32,204 nucleotides of DNA from an uncultured Hungatella sp. GTDB taxonomy: Bacteria; Bacillota; Clostridia; Lachnospirales; Lachnospiraceae. This document shows, piece after piece, positions 16,217 to 27,400 of this stretch. Location of the stretch: contig CAJUEJ010000039.1 in NCBI GenBank assembly GCA_910585435.1, positions 3,103 to 35,306 on the forward strand. The letters are read 5' to 3'. Every line of letters begins with the position of its first letter. The first letter of the stretch is position 1. The notes under the pieces are model-generated. The model had not been told where the DNA came from, searched no databases, and saw nothing but the letters and a program-made list of their open reading frames with translations. Position numbers and translations under genes: made by a program.

Positions 16217-17685
16217 GTGATAACAGAAAAGAAAGAAAAAAACATCAAAAGCAGGCGCCAGAAAACGGAAAAGAACTGGATTCCAAAATCCGGGACAGCA
16301 TTTTTAAAAACCCTATAATCCGGGAATTTCCGGATCTGGCGGCAATGTATGGGCTTTATGGCCGGTTTATTGTCTGCAATGATTCTGTCTATTTTACCTG
16401 CGGAGTCAACCGAGATGTGGTTCATGGAGATTTTATTTATGCCAGAGATACGGTCATTCCGGAATATCTGGTTGAAAAATGCGGTTATTTCAAACGGGAG
16501 GACGTACACTGCGGCCTGCTGAACCTTCAGTGCGTTGTCCTTTCCTTAGACGACCGTTCCTCCCTGTTTCACGGACAGGTAACCGGCATGCGGTCGGCCT
16601 CATCCCTTTTTGCCACCATGGAAACCTACTGCCGGCTTTACCGGAAACACGGCATGGATATCCCGGAGTTTGTGTTCAGCGACTGCCATGCCCTGGAAGA
16701 ACTTAAGACCTGCCTGTTGGCACAGACCAACACAGAACTGTTCAGTAAGGCGGAACGACAGGCCTATTGGGATCGTGAGGAAGTCCTGCTAAAAGACCAT
16801 GCGGTCTGGCACTGGCTGATTAACAGGCGAGAAGACGCAGGATTTTGCGCTTTCGCGGCCTGCTCCCGGTATTCCCTTGACACCGACAATTTGACAAAAG
16901 CTCTCCGGCATTACCGACACCCGGAAAAATGGGAAAAACGATTCCAGAGTGGAACAGCGGATTCTTTTCTCTTTCATGAAACCCATGATGAGCCGCAGAC
17001 AGCTTTTCTTAGGGCCGGCCTTACCTCTATGGGCGTTCCCTATAAAACAAAGGTCTTTGATCAACGGTATCTTAAAGATCGGCAGCAGGAAAACCTGGAG
17101 CTAAGGCAGCGGCTGGGGCATGGGGAAAATCAGACGGAAACAAGAACCATCGCGCTCCATAAATATGATATAGGAGCTCTCGCCTTCCTGCTTACGGAAT
17201 ATCTGAAATCGCAATTTTCTAAAGAAGAACACGAGATTGGGAGAAGACTGTACTATGGCCTGGAACATCTAAGCAGTACAGAAAACGCGGCCTATCTGTT
17301 TTTTATGGACAGTTCCTTTCTTGGGGATTTTCGTGAGTTTGCGGCCAGGAACCACATCCGGTGGGGATTTCCGGCAGACAGTATGAAAGGATTTGAAGCA
17401 GACAAAGGGTGCTTTCTGATTGCGGAGATCCAGAATATGCCTCTGATCCAGGAGTTTCTCTATGAGAAGATCTACAAAGAATTCTCCACCCACGCCATAA
17501 GCACTGCAGGCCAGCCGGGCTGTGAGGTCCGCACCTATGACCCCAATGGATTCTCCGCCTGGGTCATGAATCCCGGTGTCACGAAGGTTGGAGAACAGGG
17601 GCAGCAGGCAGTGTTCTGTAATATGCCCTGGTGTGTGCCGCTGCGGGAGTTGAAGGACAGGGGATTATGGGTAGAAAACAGATAA
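16217..17685 (+). CDS. Unrecognised protein with probable 5' frameshift (main frame from 16345)
   Basis: The main open frame from ATG 16345 gives 446 residues that I do not recognise. It is soluble, with no signal peptide, and includes a His-rich W-H-W-L-I-N-R-R-E-D-A-G segment and a Cys near the end (A-V-F-C-N-M-P-W-C-V-P-L). Protein-like coding continues upstream of that ATG in the same frame (E-N-G-K-E-L-D-S-K-I-R-D-S-I-F-K-N-P) back to a TAA at 16210-16212, but without any start codon. A GTG at 16217 with AAAGGAT in front begins a plausible N-terminus (I-T-E-K-K-E-K-N-I-K-S-R-R-Q-K) in another frame. A single-base indel in the A-rich tract near 16250-16275 would join them. It is divergent from the transfer protein; the function is unknown. 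Confidence 0.6.
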
Positions 17686-17776
17686 AAAGTATATATTATG
17701 ACAAAATTTTCTTTGGAGCAAGAGCGGTCTTTTAGTTCTCTCCTCACACTTCCCTATGACATTAGGAAAGGCTGAT

Positions 17777-18145
17777 CTAAGGGATATCTTTGGTTGGATC
17801 ATACTCTACCCACTGTCCATCTGACAATATCTCATAACTTCCCCATTGAGGACGATGTCCGGTCTCATGTCCTTTCACCCGGATTGGCAAAATGCAGTCA
17901 TGCTTGCAATAGGGCAGAGGATCATCAATTATAATCCAGCCCTGGTCATCAAGCTCTCCCTCAAACTCTTCCAGGGCTGTTTCTAACTTTTCACTGAAGG
18001 AATCATAGGAACTAAACACAGCGTCTCTGCCCGTGTAATAATAAGTATAGACCCCAAGATTGTCTATTTCATGTATCATGACTTTATAAATAGTTTTTGT
18101 TGAATTACATAGATAAGGTTCTCTCAAATATCCGTACATTCTCAT
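17777..18145 (-). CDS. Unrecognised small acidic protein
   Basis: A 122-residue acidic protein, probably cytoplasmic. I chose the ATG at 18145 because AGGGGTGG stands just in front of it; the frame is open further back to 18307 but that extension is basic and does not look like the same protein. Visible segments include Y-K-V-M-I-H-E-I, V-Y-T-Y-Y-Y, a D-D-Q-G-W-I-I-I-D-D-P-L-P-Y motif, two Cys-containing turns (Y-C-K-H-D-C-I-L-P) and W-G-S-Y-E-I-L-S-D-G-Q-W-V. The small size and a Trp-rich end resemble immunity- or phage-type accessory proteins, but no family can be named. It is the last gene of the minus-strand group 17777-19916. Confidence 0.5.
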   Translation of the reverse strand: MRMYGYLREPYLCNSTKTIYKVMIHEIDNLGVYTYYYTGRDAVFSSYDSFSEKLETALEEFEGELDDQGWIIIDDPLPYCKHDCILPIRVKGHETGHRPQWGSYEILSDGQWVEYDPTKDIP

Positions 18146-18322
18146 CTGGCCACCCCTATTATAAACATTGTTTCTTTCGTTTTGTTCGATAAAAACCGGG
18201 AGTACTGATTTCCTTCCTGCTCTCCCGGTTTCAATCATAGAATGCTTCTTTCTATGGTTATCTGAATTTCTTTGCAGTAAATCCATGTTACTGACAAATC
18301 TCATCATTTAATTATTTGTAGA

Positions 18323-18763
18323 TTAAAACGGCAATGGCGCTTTCCTATATTTTATATTACATTGTTCAAAAAAGCGCATTTGCTCGTAATTAGACGCAAC
18401 AATATTACAGTTCTCTAAAAGTGGCTTAATCTTTTTTACCAATTCCCTATTTTTTCTATTCATATAAGAGGTACTAATTATCTCTTTGTAAAGTCTTAAA
18501 ATATTACCTGTAAAAAAATCAACAACTTGTATGACCACATCCTTTTTTGAATCATGAAAATCTAATTGCTGAATACCAGTCCCGTATTTTTTTAATTCAT
18601 CTGCCCATTTTGATAAAACATTACTAAACTGTTTTTGATCGTCATGATATACAAAAACTTTATCCCCATAAGATAGTCTTAAATTGCATATATGTCCAAG
18701 CAAACTATTAAAGGCGTCTACATTGGGCAAAAAACTTTCTTTTCTTTGTCCTCCTTGTATCAC
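18323..18763 (-). pseudogene. DUF3800-like protein, C-terminal fragment
   Basis: A 146-codon AT-rich frame beginning with GTG right after a TGA. The segment D-V-V-I-Q-V-V-D-F-F-T-G-N-I-L matches the late acidic motif of DUF3800 proteins (typically Q-x-A-D-x-x-A-G), a RNase H-like family common in mobile elements. The first half of that family, with the Y-x-D-E-S-G strand, is absent; in its place the next gene upstream ends only eight bases before. It is therefore probably a remnant truncated by recombination. Its very low GC content stands out from both neighbours and supports a separate origin. It might still be translated, since AAGGAGG occurs just inside the frame before a TTG, but the active centre would be incomplete. 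Confidence 0.5.
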
Positions 18764-18770
18764 TCATCTT

Positions 18771-19028
18771 TTATTCATGGGAATCTGCAAACAGCTGTCT
18801 GGCGTCAAAATCAATGCCAAAAATCTCATTTAAGCTGTCCTGGTATGCCCACCATTCATCGCATTCATAATCTTCAACGTCTTTTTGATACACGACCCAC
18901 AGCCGGTCAATGATCTCCTCATCCGCCAGAACCTTCTCTTTTGCCAGTCCCTCTGTCAAAAAAACATCATCCGGTGTTTCTCTTATCCAGCTTTTCAGAT
19001 CCTCCTTGTACTCATTTCGCAGCAGCAT
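18771..19028 (-). CDS. Small acidic protein of unknown function
   Basis: An 85-residue acidic protein without signal peptide or membrane segment. It includes W-I-R-E-T-P-D-D-V-F-L-T-E-G-L-A and a tail with W-W-A-Y-Q-D-S-L-N-E-I-F-G-I-D-F-D. AAAGGGA lies about eight bases before the ATG. It follows the 273-residue phage-type protein by 66 bp in the same direction and is probably co-transcribed with it. I do not recognise the family. Confidence 0.6.
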   Translation of the reverse strand: MLLRNEYKEDLKSWIRETPDDVFLTEGLAKEKVLADEEIIDRLWVVYQKDVEDYECDEWWAYQDSLNEIFGIDFDARQLFADSHE

Positions 19029-19094
19029 ACTTTTGTCCCTTTCTGCTCCATTTCATAAAACTTCCCAAAATTCATCCACAGCACACAAACCCTG

Positions 19095-19916
19095 CTATGC
19101 CGCCTCCGGCAGTTCCTCCGTATAGGTTCCTGGCCCCCAGATTTCATCAGCCAGTTCACAAAGGGGATCAAAGGTGTCCGTATAAAATCCCCAGCAGGAA
19201 TCACATTCCTCCCACTGTCCATCCTCACTCTGCCTTTCCTCAATATAGCCGTAAGCCTCACCCTGCAGGTACATGTTATACATCTTCACCTCCGCCCTCA
19301 TGTCCTGCTCTGCCAGCCGAATCCATTCCTTTTTGGTCTGTTTCCCCAGCCTTGCCGCTTTTACCCGGTCAATGGTGGTCCAGATGATTCCCACCTGTCC
19401 GCTGTCCCATGGGTCTCCAAAATCCGCGCAGCTCATACTCAGTCCGCTGTGATCATAGAGATACAGGGGAAGAATCACCAGATTATCATTGGATATCTTT
19501 TGAAGATCGTTCAGGGTAATACCGGCGATCAGGTCGTTTTCTAAAAACTCCACATCCGGGTTTGCGCAGAACAGACCGTATTCTCGTTTTCCCAGAAAGG
19601 AATACGCTCCCCATATTTCCCACTGTCTTTCCTTACGGTTGTAGGTAAGCTCAATATTGGCTTTCCCCGTCTTCACATAAGAGCGTATCCGTTTCATGGA
19701 AATGCCCAGTTCCTGAATCACTGCCCTTTTTAATCCGTCCATGTCCTGATACTTTGTCTTGTCCCCCAGGCCATACCTTGGGTGCATGCAGAACATAGTC
19801 CCAATGTTGCCGTCCATGTCCGTCCTGGGATTCCAGGGGAACTCATCCGGTTCCACATGTATACGGAAAATTCCTTGTTTATCATCCTTGTAATACCGGT
19901 ACTCATAGTGTTCCAT
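19095..19916 (-). CDS. Conserved phage/plasmid-type protein of unknown function
   Basis: A 273-residue protein that looks like a widespread family in phages and mobile elements of Firmicutes and other bacteria, with no function known to me. Recognisable segments are an N-terminal Y-E-Y-R-Y-Y-K-D-D, N-I-G-T-M-F-C-M-H-P-R-Y-x-L-G-D-K, the central L-P-L-Y-L-Y-D-H-S-G-L, the P-W-D-S-G-Q-V-G motif, and the late Y-L-Q-G-E-A-Y-G-Y and D-S-C-W-G-F-Y blocks. There is no signal peptide or membrane segment. The start at 19916 is chosen because the conserved part begins there and a GAGG site precedes it; seven further codons upstream are possible. It heads the short minus-strand group 17777-19916. Confidence 0.7.
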   Translation of the reverse strand: MEHYEYRYYKDDKQGIFRIHVEPDEFPWNPRTDMDGNIGTMFCMHPRYGLGDKTKYQDMDGLKRAVIQELGISMKRIRSYVKTGKANIELTYNRKERQWEIWGAYSFLGKREYGLFCANPDVEFLENDLIAGITLNDLQKISNDNLVILPLYLYDHSGLSMSCADFGDPWDSGQVGIIWTTIDRVKAARLGKQTKKEWIRLAEQDMRAEVKMYNMYLQGEAYGYIEERQSEDGQWEECDSCWGFYTDTFDPLCELADEIWGPGTYTEELPEAA

Positions 19917-19999
19917 TGTTATCCTCTTCTCTCCCATTTCTTATTGGTTTTTCCAATATAATTATTGCGGTACATGACAGGCCATAATAAAAGAACACG

Positions 20000-20044
20000 A
20001 AAAAAGGAGCCGCCTACCGGTTATTTCCCGGCAAGGCGGCTCCT
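20000..20044 (-). terminator. Strong rho-independent terminator of the adhesin operon
   Basis: On the minus strand GGAGCCGCCTTGCCGG pairs with CCGGTAGGCGGCTCC around a short AT loop and is followed by TTTTTTCG. It begins five bases after the stop of the downstream gene of the adhesin operon, so it ends that transcript cleanly. Confidence 0.9.
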
Positions 20045-20048
20045 CTCT

Positions 20049-21440
20049 TTAAACCTGATTCCGTTTACAGTAATTTACACACCCTTTACAGGTTTCAATC
20101 TCAAGTTTTCTATAAGGGCATGTTGCCTTCTCGTCATAGACACAAGTATTTCGTATCCTCTTGGTCAGAATGAAGACCAGGAATGCGGCTGTCAGCACCA
20201 GAGGCAGGGACGAAATCACCGGATGTTCCTCAAATGCGGCTGCGATTGCCTCGTAAACCGCTGTAATCGTTCCCACAAAGCCTTCCCACAACCGTTCTGG
20301 AAGGCTCTTTACCTTCTTTGCAGAAACGTCCTCCCGTTCATACCGTGCAGTTACCGCCATGGTGTAAAGAATCCTTTCCTTTTCCGGAATCTCCTCCTCA
20401 TATATGCATTCCCATGCCTTCCCCACAATGGCAGGCAGGTTCACTTCCCCGCCATAGATGGCCCGGATATCTTTCACCCACTTTCGCCCGCTGGCAGTAG
20501 CATTTCTCATCACCATCCCATTCTGCGTATAGGGCTCCCCGTTCCAGGTAATTGAATTGATCTCATAGGCGTCTCCGTCCAGCTTTAAATATTCCAGGAA
20601 ATCTTCCCCATAGCCTGCCAGATCCGCGTCTTTGGGGATTTGTTTCCCATTCAAGACAAACAGATCCGCGTCATAACCGGTGACCGTGACCGGAAACGTA
20701 AAATTCTCTTCCCAATACTCTTTTGTAATCTCCTGGGTTCTTAAGTCCAGTAAGGCGCTAACCCTCTGGCCTGTATCCATATCCTCAAACTCCGATTCCT
20801 TCACTTCCGGAATCTGGACACCGGCCTCCACCGCCGTATAAGTTACAGCCACTTCTTTATACTCAGTCCGTTCTTTTGCCTCCTGCTCCTTTAACTCCTT
20901 CTCTGCCAGGCTATAAGTCTTCCCATCCTCCCCCACAATGGTCCTCTCCGGTTCCTGTTCTCTCCCGTCTCCAGTAAATATCTCGCTTTCATAGGAAAAC
21001 TGTCTGGGAACCACTGCGGCCTCACGAACCAGAGAAGCCTGTCCCACAGAACGCAATTGATAGGTATCACCATGAATGACAAAACTGTCTTTCAGAGACT
21101 GAAACGGGTCGCTGTCTTTGTCATAGGTGGTATAAAGTACCTTCTTCTCAAATGCTTCTGTTCCGGCCTCCACATCCTCTGTCTCCATATCCGCCATCCC
21201 GATCTCCGGTCTCTCATCATCAGGTATCGTATCTTCTTTCGGACTACCAAGGATTTGTCCGTCAAGGGCGGATAAATCCGGAAGTGTCTCCACAAGAATC
21301 TCTTTCTCTGGCACATTTCCATAAGCCGATGTGGTCACGGGTCCCCACATAAGAACGCATGCCACAACTGCTGCGAAACATCCTGCCCCATGTGACAGTG
21401 ACGTACCTGATCGGCTCATAAGCCACCTGTGTCTACTCAT
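20049..21440 (-). CDS. Adhesin-coupled membrane protein with Cys-rich cytoplasmic tail
   Basis: A 463-residue protein whose ATG at 21440 overlaps the last codons of the adhesin gene by eight bases, with GAGGAGGG in front, so the two are translationally coupled. Residues 1-41 form a signal peptide (hydrophobic core C-F-A-A-V-V-A-C-V-L-M-W, then T-S-A-Y-G). A large acidic outer region follows, containing beta-rich segments such as F-P-V-T-V-T-G-Y-D-A-D-L-F-V-L-N-G. One membrane helix spans about 408-426, and a short inner tail carries five cysteines at 433, 441, 451, 454 and 458. That spacing could bind a metal or form a redox or acylation site. I know no family. A role in adhesin export, display or sensing is inferred from coupling only. 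Confidence 0.7.
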   Translation of the reverse strand: MSRHRWLMSRSGTSLSHGAGCFAAVVACVLMWGPVTTSAYGNVPEKEILVETLPDLSALDGQILGSPKEDTIPDDERPEIGMADMETEDVEAGTEAFEKKVLYTTYDKDSDPFQSLKDSFVIHGDTYQLRSVGQASLVREAAVVPRQFSYESEIFTGDGREQEPERTIVGEDGKTYSLAEKELKEQEAKERTEYKEVAVTYTAVEAGVQIPEVKESEFEDMDTGQRVSALLDLRTQEITKEYWEENFTFPVTVTGYDADLFVLNGKQIPKDADLAGYGEDFLEYLKLDGDAYEINSITWNGEPYTQNGMVMRNATASGRKWVKDIRAIYGGEVNLPAIVGKAWECIYEEEIPEKERILYTMAVTARYEREDVSAKKVKSLPERLWEGFVGTITAVYEAIAAAFEEHPVISSLPLVLTAAFLVFILTKRIRNTCVYDEKATCPYRKLEIETCKGCVNYCKRNQV

Positions 21441-24400
21441 GCCTTTTCCCTCCTCTCTTTTTCCTTAAAACCGCCAGCCCAATCATGCCGCAGCACATCA
21501 TCAGCCCCAGGAGCACAAAGGGGAAGGTATCCCCTGTTTTGGACGGTGTGGCAAAGGGGTGCCAGTTCCCGTCCCGGTCAAACCATCCTTTTCCATATCC
21601 GTCAGCGCCGTTATCATAAACCGCATGGATCACCCCGGCCCGTTTTCCCGGATCATGCGGCGGAGTCCGGTCTTTTTTTCCATTGTAGAAGACAGTTTCT
21701 CCCTCAATTCCACTGGCCCTGACCGTAAAGGTAAGATAGCCCTCCGATTTTTCGTAAGCCTCCGGTACCTTAGTCTCCCGCACCGCGAATGCCCCGTACC
21801 GTTCCGGGGTAAAGGTAACCTGGCCATAAGCGTCCGTTGTCCCCTTATAAACAATACGGCCTGTCTCATCCCATATTTCAAACCGCACGCCCTCAATAGG
21901 CTCCCCCGTCTCAGAATCCGCCTTTTTGATGGTGACATTGGGCGGTGTGTGGTAATTGGCCACAGGAATGGATTTGTGGGAGGATGAAGTGATCTTAAGT
22001 TCATACTGTTCCGGGTCCGCCTGGTAGCCTGCTGGCGCCTTGGTCTCCTGATAGGTATAGATTCCTGGAGAATCGAAGGAAACATAGGCATACCCACTGG
22101 AGTCTATCCTTACTGTCTCATACACGGAACCATTTTCACGGTTAATAGTAAACTCTGCCCCCGGCAGCGCGGCCATGGTAATCCCGTCATATTTTTTGAA
22201 AGTGACTGTCGGAGGAGAGGAAGGCTTTCCGCCTCCAGGGGTTGGAATCTTCTCATTCTCAAGGAGAATGGTAATGACCTCCTCCTTCTTTTCCAGGGGA
22301 ACCGTAAACTCAAAGTCTTCCATATTCCGGTACCCGACTGGGGCCTTTTTCTCCCTCAGAAGATAGGTCACACCGGCAGACAGCTTTGCTTCCAGGGTGA
22401 TGGTCCCATTGATTACAAATTCCGGAACAATCACCTTCTTGTCGGATTTTCTCACAATCTCAAAGCGGCCTCCCTTTAGACGCTCCCTGCTTCCCTTCCT
22501 CACCTTTTCCACTGTTACAATAATCGGTGAATCCTTCATGGTAACCATCATAACATCACTATGATCCTCCATGGTAAAGATCACATCTGGTGCTTTGTAA
22601 TACCCAGCCGGTGCTTTTTCCTCCACCAGCCGGTACTGGTGTCCTGCTGTAAGAATCCCTGTAATCCTATGGGCTGTACCGTCACTTACCCAGCTGTCCA
22701 TGATATCCCCATTGACACTGTCTCTTACAGAAAGTTCTGCACCTTTTACGGGGACACCGTTTTGGTCTGTCTTTAGGATAGCTGCCTCAGTGGGAGCGTC
22801 TTTCATCAGAACCTCCAGAGGTTTCTTCTGATTGAGATACGGCATGTGAAACTTCTCCCTCTCCCCCAATCCATACCCCTTTGGCGGTTCCAGCTCTGCC
22901 AGAAAATAATCTTCCCCTGCCTTTAACTGTCCGGTAATCGGTGTCCCACCGGCACTGGCAGTAAAGATTAAATTCTCGCCTTTGGAAAATAACAAGCTTC
23001 CCTCCTCCGGCCAGTGACAATCCATGACCGCTTTCGCCGGTGTCCCATCTGCCTTTAATATCTGGTAGATTCCTCCGGATAATGCCGTTCCATCCATGCT
23101 CACCTTTTGAATCAGGGCCTTCGTTGGCGCGTCTTTCATCCTTACTACATTATCCACAACCTCAATCTCATACCCGACTCCCTCACCGTGGATCTCTCCC
23201 TTTTCATCAACAGCGTTCCCTTTCTCATCTATGGTGATTACATATTCTCCGTCCCTGTAAGTCCCGTCTGGATGGAGCACAATACTCGTTGGAAACCCAT
23301 CTTTATCATAGAGGATTGACTCTCCCTTCTCATTGATATAGTGAGCGCCTGTGACCATTCCGTCCTGATTGAGTGTAAATTCAATCATCTCGGAATACCC
23401 ATATCCTTCCGGGGCCGACTCTTCCCGATAGCGGTAGGTGGTGTTGGTATCCATAACCCCTTCCTCCTTATGGGGCGTACCTCCCGATACCCAGCGGTCA
23501 ATCCTGGTAACTGAACCGTCCGGATTCACCTTTAACAGTCCACAGACCGCCCCAGGAATTTCTTTTCCCGCAAAATCCTCTTTTGTAAAGAAAACCTTTG
23601 TCGCCTGATTGCTCATTACTACCTGCAAAGGCTCTTTCTGATTCACATAGGGCATGTGGAAGCTGACCGCTTCCCCGGCAAGATGTCCATCCGGCGATTC
23701 AAGTTCCTTTAAAAGATAGTCTTGGCCAGCCTTTAATTGCCCGGTGATCTCAATCCCTTCTTTTCGTGCCCCAAAGATAAGCAACTCTCCCTTCTTTATG
23801 GTTCCGGAATGTAGCAGGGATAACACCTTGGTATCCTGAATTGCCTTTACCGGTTTCTCATCCTTCGTAAAGATCTGGAATTTACCGCCATGAAGCACCT
23901 TCCCATCCAGACCGGTTTTCTGAATGAAAAGTCTGGTGGGGGCGTCTTTCATTTTCACCACATTGCCGGAAACCGGTATCTCATAAACCACGCCTTCCCC
24001 ATGAATTTCTCCAACCTCATCTACCGCGTTTCCCTTTGTATCAATCCTGACCATGATTTCGCCATCCATATAGATCCCGTCTGGCTGCACCACAATCCTG
24101 GTGGGGTATCCGTCCTTGTCAAATAAGATAGGCTGCCCCTGCTCATTGATATAATGAGCCCCAGTGACTGTCCCGTTTTTATCGACAGTAAACTCAATAT
24201 CTTGGGAATAGCCGTACCCTTCCGGCGCTGCCTCCTCATGGTATCGGTAAGTGGTATCCGTATTCAGAGTGCCTTCCTCTGTATGGGGAGTTCCGTTGGA
24301 AATCCATTTGGAGATTGCAGTCACGGTGCCATCGGGGTTCACTTTTCTCAGCTCACAGACTGCACCGGGGATTTCCTCTCCGGCAAAATCCTCTTTGGTA

Positions 24401-27400
24401 AAGAATACCTTGGTCTTTCGATTCTTTATTACTACTTTGACCGGCTCCTTCTGGTTTCCATAGGACATTTTAAAAGAAACGTTTCTGCCTCCTATATAAC
24501 CGTCTGCCGGTTTCCATTCCCGCATAACATAGTTCATTCCTGCGGCCAGCTGCCCTGTGACCGGAACCCCTTCCTCTGTTCCGTCTGAGAAGAAGATCAA
24601 ATGCTCCCCCTTCTTAATCATTCCTTCATGAATTGCCGATGGAATCCGGGTATCGCTTACTGCTTTCACTGCATTTCCATTCCCCTGCAATATCTGAAAG
24701 CCTGCGCCAGCAACAGGCCTTCCCTCCAGATCTGTCTTAATGAGACGCAGTTGGGTGGGGGCGTCTTTCATCACGATTCGATTGTCCATGACGGGAAGCT
24801 CATGCTGTACACCCTCTCCATAAACCTCCCCATTCTCATCGACAGCATTCCCCTCCTCATCAATGACAAGGACATGATCTCCATGGGAGTATGTCCCATT
24901 TGAATGGAGGATGATATTGGTGGGATACCCGTCTTTGTCATACAGGATCGTCTCCCCGTCCTCATTGATATAATGGGCTCTGACAACCACTCCGTCCTCA
25001 TTGATAGTAAATTCAATATTCTCGGAATATCCATAGCCCTCCGGGGCCAATTCCTCATGATAGCGGTAAGTGGTATCTGCCTTAAGGCCATGCTCCAGAA
25101 TATGCGGCTCTGCTTTTGATACCCATTTGTCTACAGATACAACCGTGCCATCAGGATTCACCTTTTTCAGTTCACAGGAAGCTCCAGGGATTTCTTTCCC
25201 GGCAAAGTCCTCTTTCATAAAGGTTACCGCAAAAGGCTTATCCTTCATGCAAATCCGGTTGTCTTTTATGTGAATTTCCAGTCCTACCCCTTCAGCGACC
25301 ACCTCTCCCAGTTCCGTGACCATATCTCCATGTTCCAGAAATACTTCCTTTTCCAGATACTCATAAATCACCGTCCCGCTTTCCTCTGTACGGACATGGA
25401 TGTCCGTGGGATAACCGTTTTTGTCATAAAAGACCGGTTCCCCGTCCTGATTCACATAATAAGCGGACTTGACCTGGCCGTCTTTATCCATAGAAAACAC
25501 CATATCCTCACTGTACCCGTAGTTATCCGGCGCCTCTTTTTCATGGAAATAGTAGGTTTTTCCAGGGCTTAAGATCCCCTCGATCTTGTGTGGCACAGTT
25601 CCGGAAACCCATTGGCTGATGGGTTCTCTCTTTCCATTTTCCTTAAAGGTTCCCAGTTCACAGACCGCACCGGGAATCTCCGTTCCCCCAAAGTCCTGTT
25701 TGGAAAAATAGCAGGTGGTTGGTTTGTCCTCCATGACAACCCGGTCAATAGTCCCATCCTCCGACACGGTAAATACCACATCCTCCGAATATCCGTAGCC
25801 TTCCGGTGCTGCCTCCTCATGGTAGCAGTAGGTTTTCCCTGCCTCCAAAATCCCGACAAACTTTTTCGGTTCCTTTCTTGAAATCCATCGAACCTCGTTG
25901 CCAAAGGAATCGGTTAAAACTTTCCCGTCTTCATCCATAAGCACACAAACTGCCCCTTCCACCTCTTCTGCTCCCGCCCAGTCAAGTTTGGTAAACCACA
26001 CCTGTGTAGGCTTATTCAAAAGAGAAATGTCATTGATCTGGCACCTCTCCCCGAAGGAAAAACCATATTTTCTCAGAACCAGAGAATCTCCTTTTGGAAC
26101 ATGCAGATATTCTGTAAGGTAATACCCTATATTCTTCAGGAACACACTGCGTTCACTGATGGCATTCCGTGTGTTGGTAAATAAAACATTTGACACGTTG
26201 GTATTGTCTGTCCTGCCTTCTGCCTTTGTGTTTGTCACCACAAAGGGGTGCTGCTCTGCCACGATCTGCAAAACCTTGTAATTTGTATTGTAAGGAAGAT
26301 CCTGAATGGTAATAAAATCATTCCCATTAACGGAAATTTCAAATTCACTCTTCTCTCCATAAGCATACAAGGTGCCATTGGTATACCTGGTGCGGTAATC
26401 GTAAGCTCCAGAAAGAGGGGAACCATCCGCAGTGGTCAAAATCACTTGAAAGGTAAATGCAGCGTTGCGGTTTTCCGGGTGTGTCCCCGCCACCGCACTG
26501 GAGATCACTAACTTTGAGGAATCTTTAAAGATACCCTCCCCATGATTCACTGCCACCGGATTCACATAACTGTAGGCTTTGCCGTCAATCCTTACCTGCT
26601 GATGGATATAGCCCTTGGCAGATTCCTCTACATGAGCCACTACCGTTAGCTTTCCTGATTGTTTTGATGTCACCGTCCGGTACGTTCCGTTCTCTTGTTT
26701 CTCAAGCCCTCCTGTGGCACGTAAGTAGGTAATCCCGTCTGTCGGAAGGACAAGGATTTCCTTCCCTTCTCCCTCATAGGAAATCTCATAGTATATGGTA
26801 TCTCCGGCCTGCACGGCCCTGTGGTCTACCCCTGTCTTTCTTAAAATCTGCCCCACTACCGTGAGGCCGTCCGGGTCTTCCCTCAAAGGGTTGATCACCG
26901 TATAGCTTCCTGTATCGTCCGGGGTGAAGGAGAGAATCTCGGCACCTGATTCATCGGTAATCTCATAGGTAAGGTTCTTGGTATCCCCTCTTAAATCAAC
27001 CTTCATCCACCCTTCTTTTAGCTTTGCGATAAAAGTGACCGTCCCCAGAACATCCTCCGAACCATCGGAATATCGGACATACTCCCTGATTCGGTATCTT
27101 CGCCCCTCTTCCACGTCTTCTGAGGAGAGATGGATACTGCCGTCCACCAGCGTCCCCTTGTTTATGCCGGTCCCGCTTTCCATATCCTCCAGCATGACAT
27201 AGGTGCCCAGGACCGTCCGGGTAGAAAAGGTCACCTTCTCCACGGCTCCCGTTCTGTCAGAGGCAAAGGCGATGGAAATATTTTCTTTCGGGTCATACCA
27301 GATTCGTCCGATGGATGTACCGCTGGGAGATACCTGAAAGAATACATCCTCTGCCTTCGTATACCCGGCAGGATAGGACTCCTCTGTCAAAACATAGGTT

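Noticed and set aside
22780..25221. Regular repeats suggesting a CRISPR-like array
   Set aside because: The period is about 815 bp and in phase with a long reading frame; they are protein domain repeats, not short repeats with spacers.
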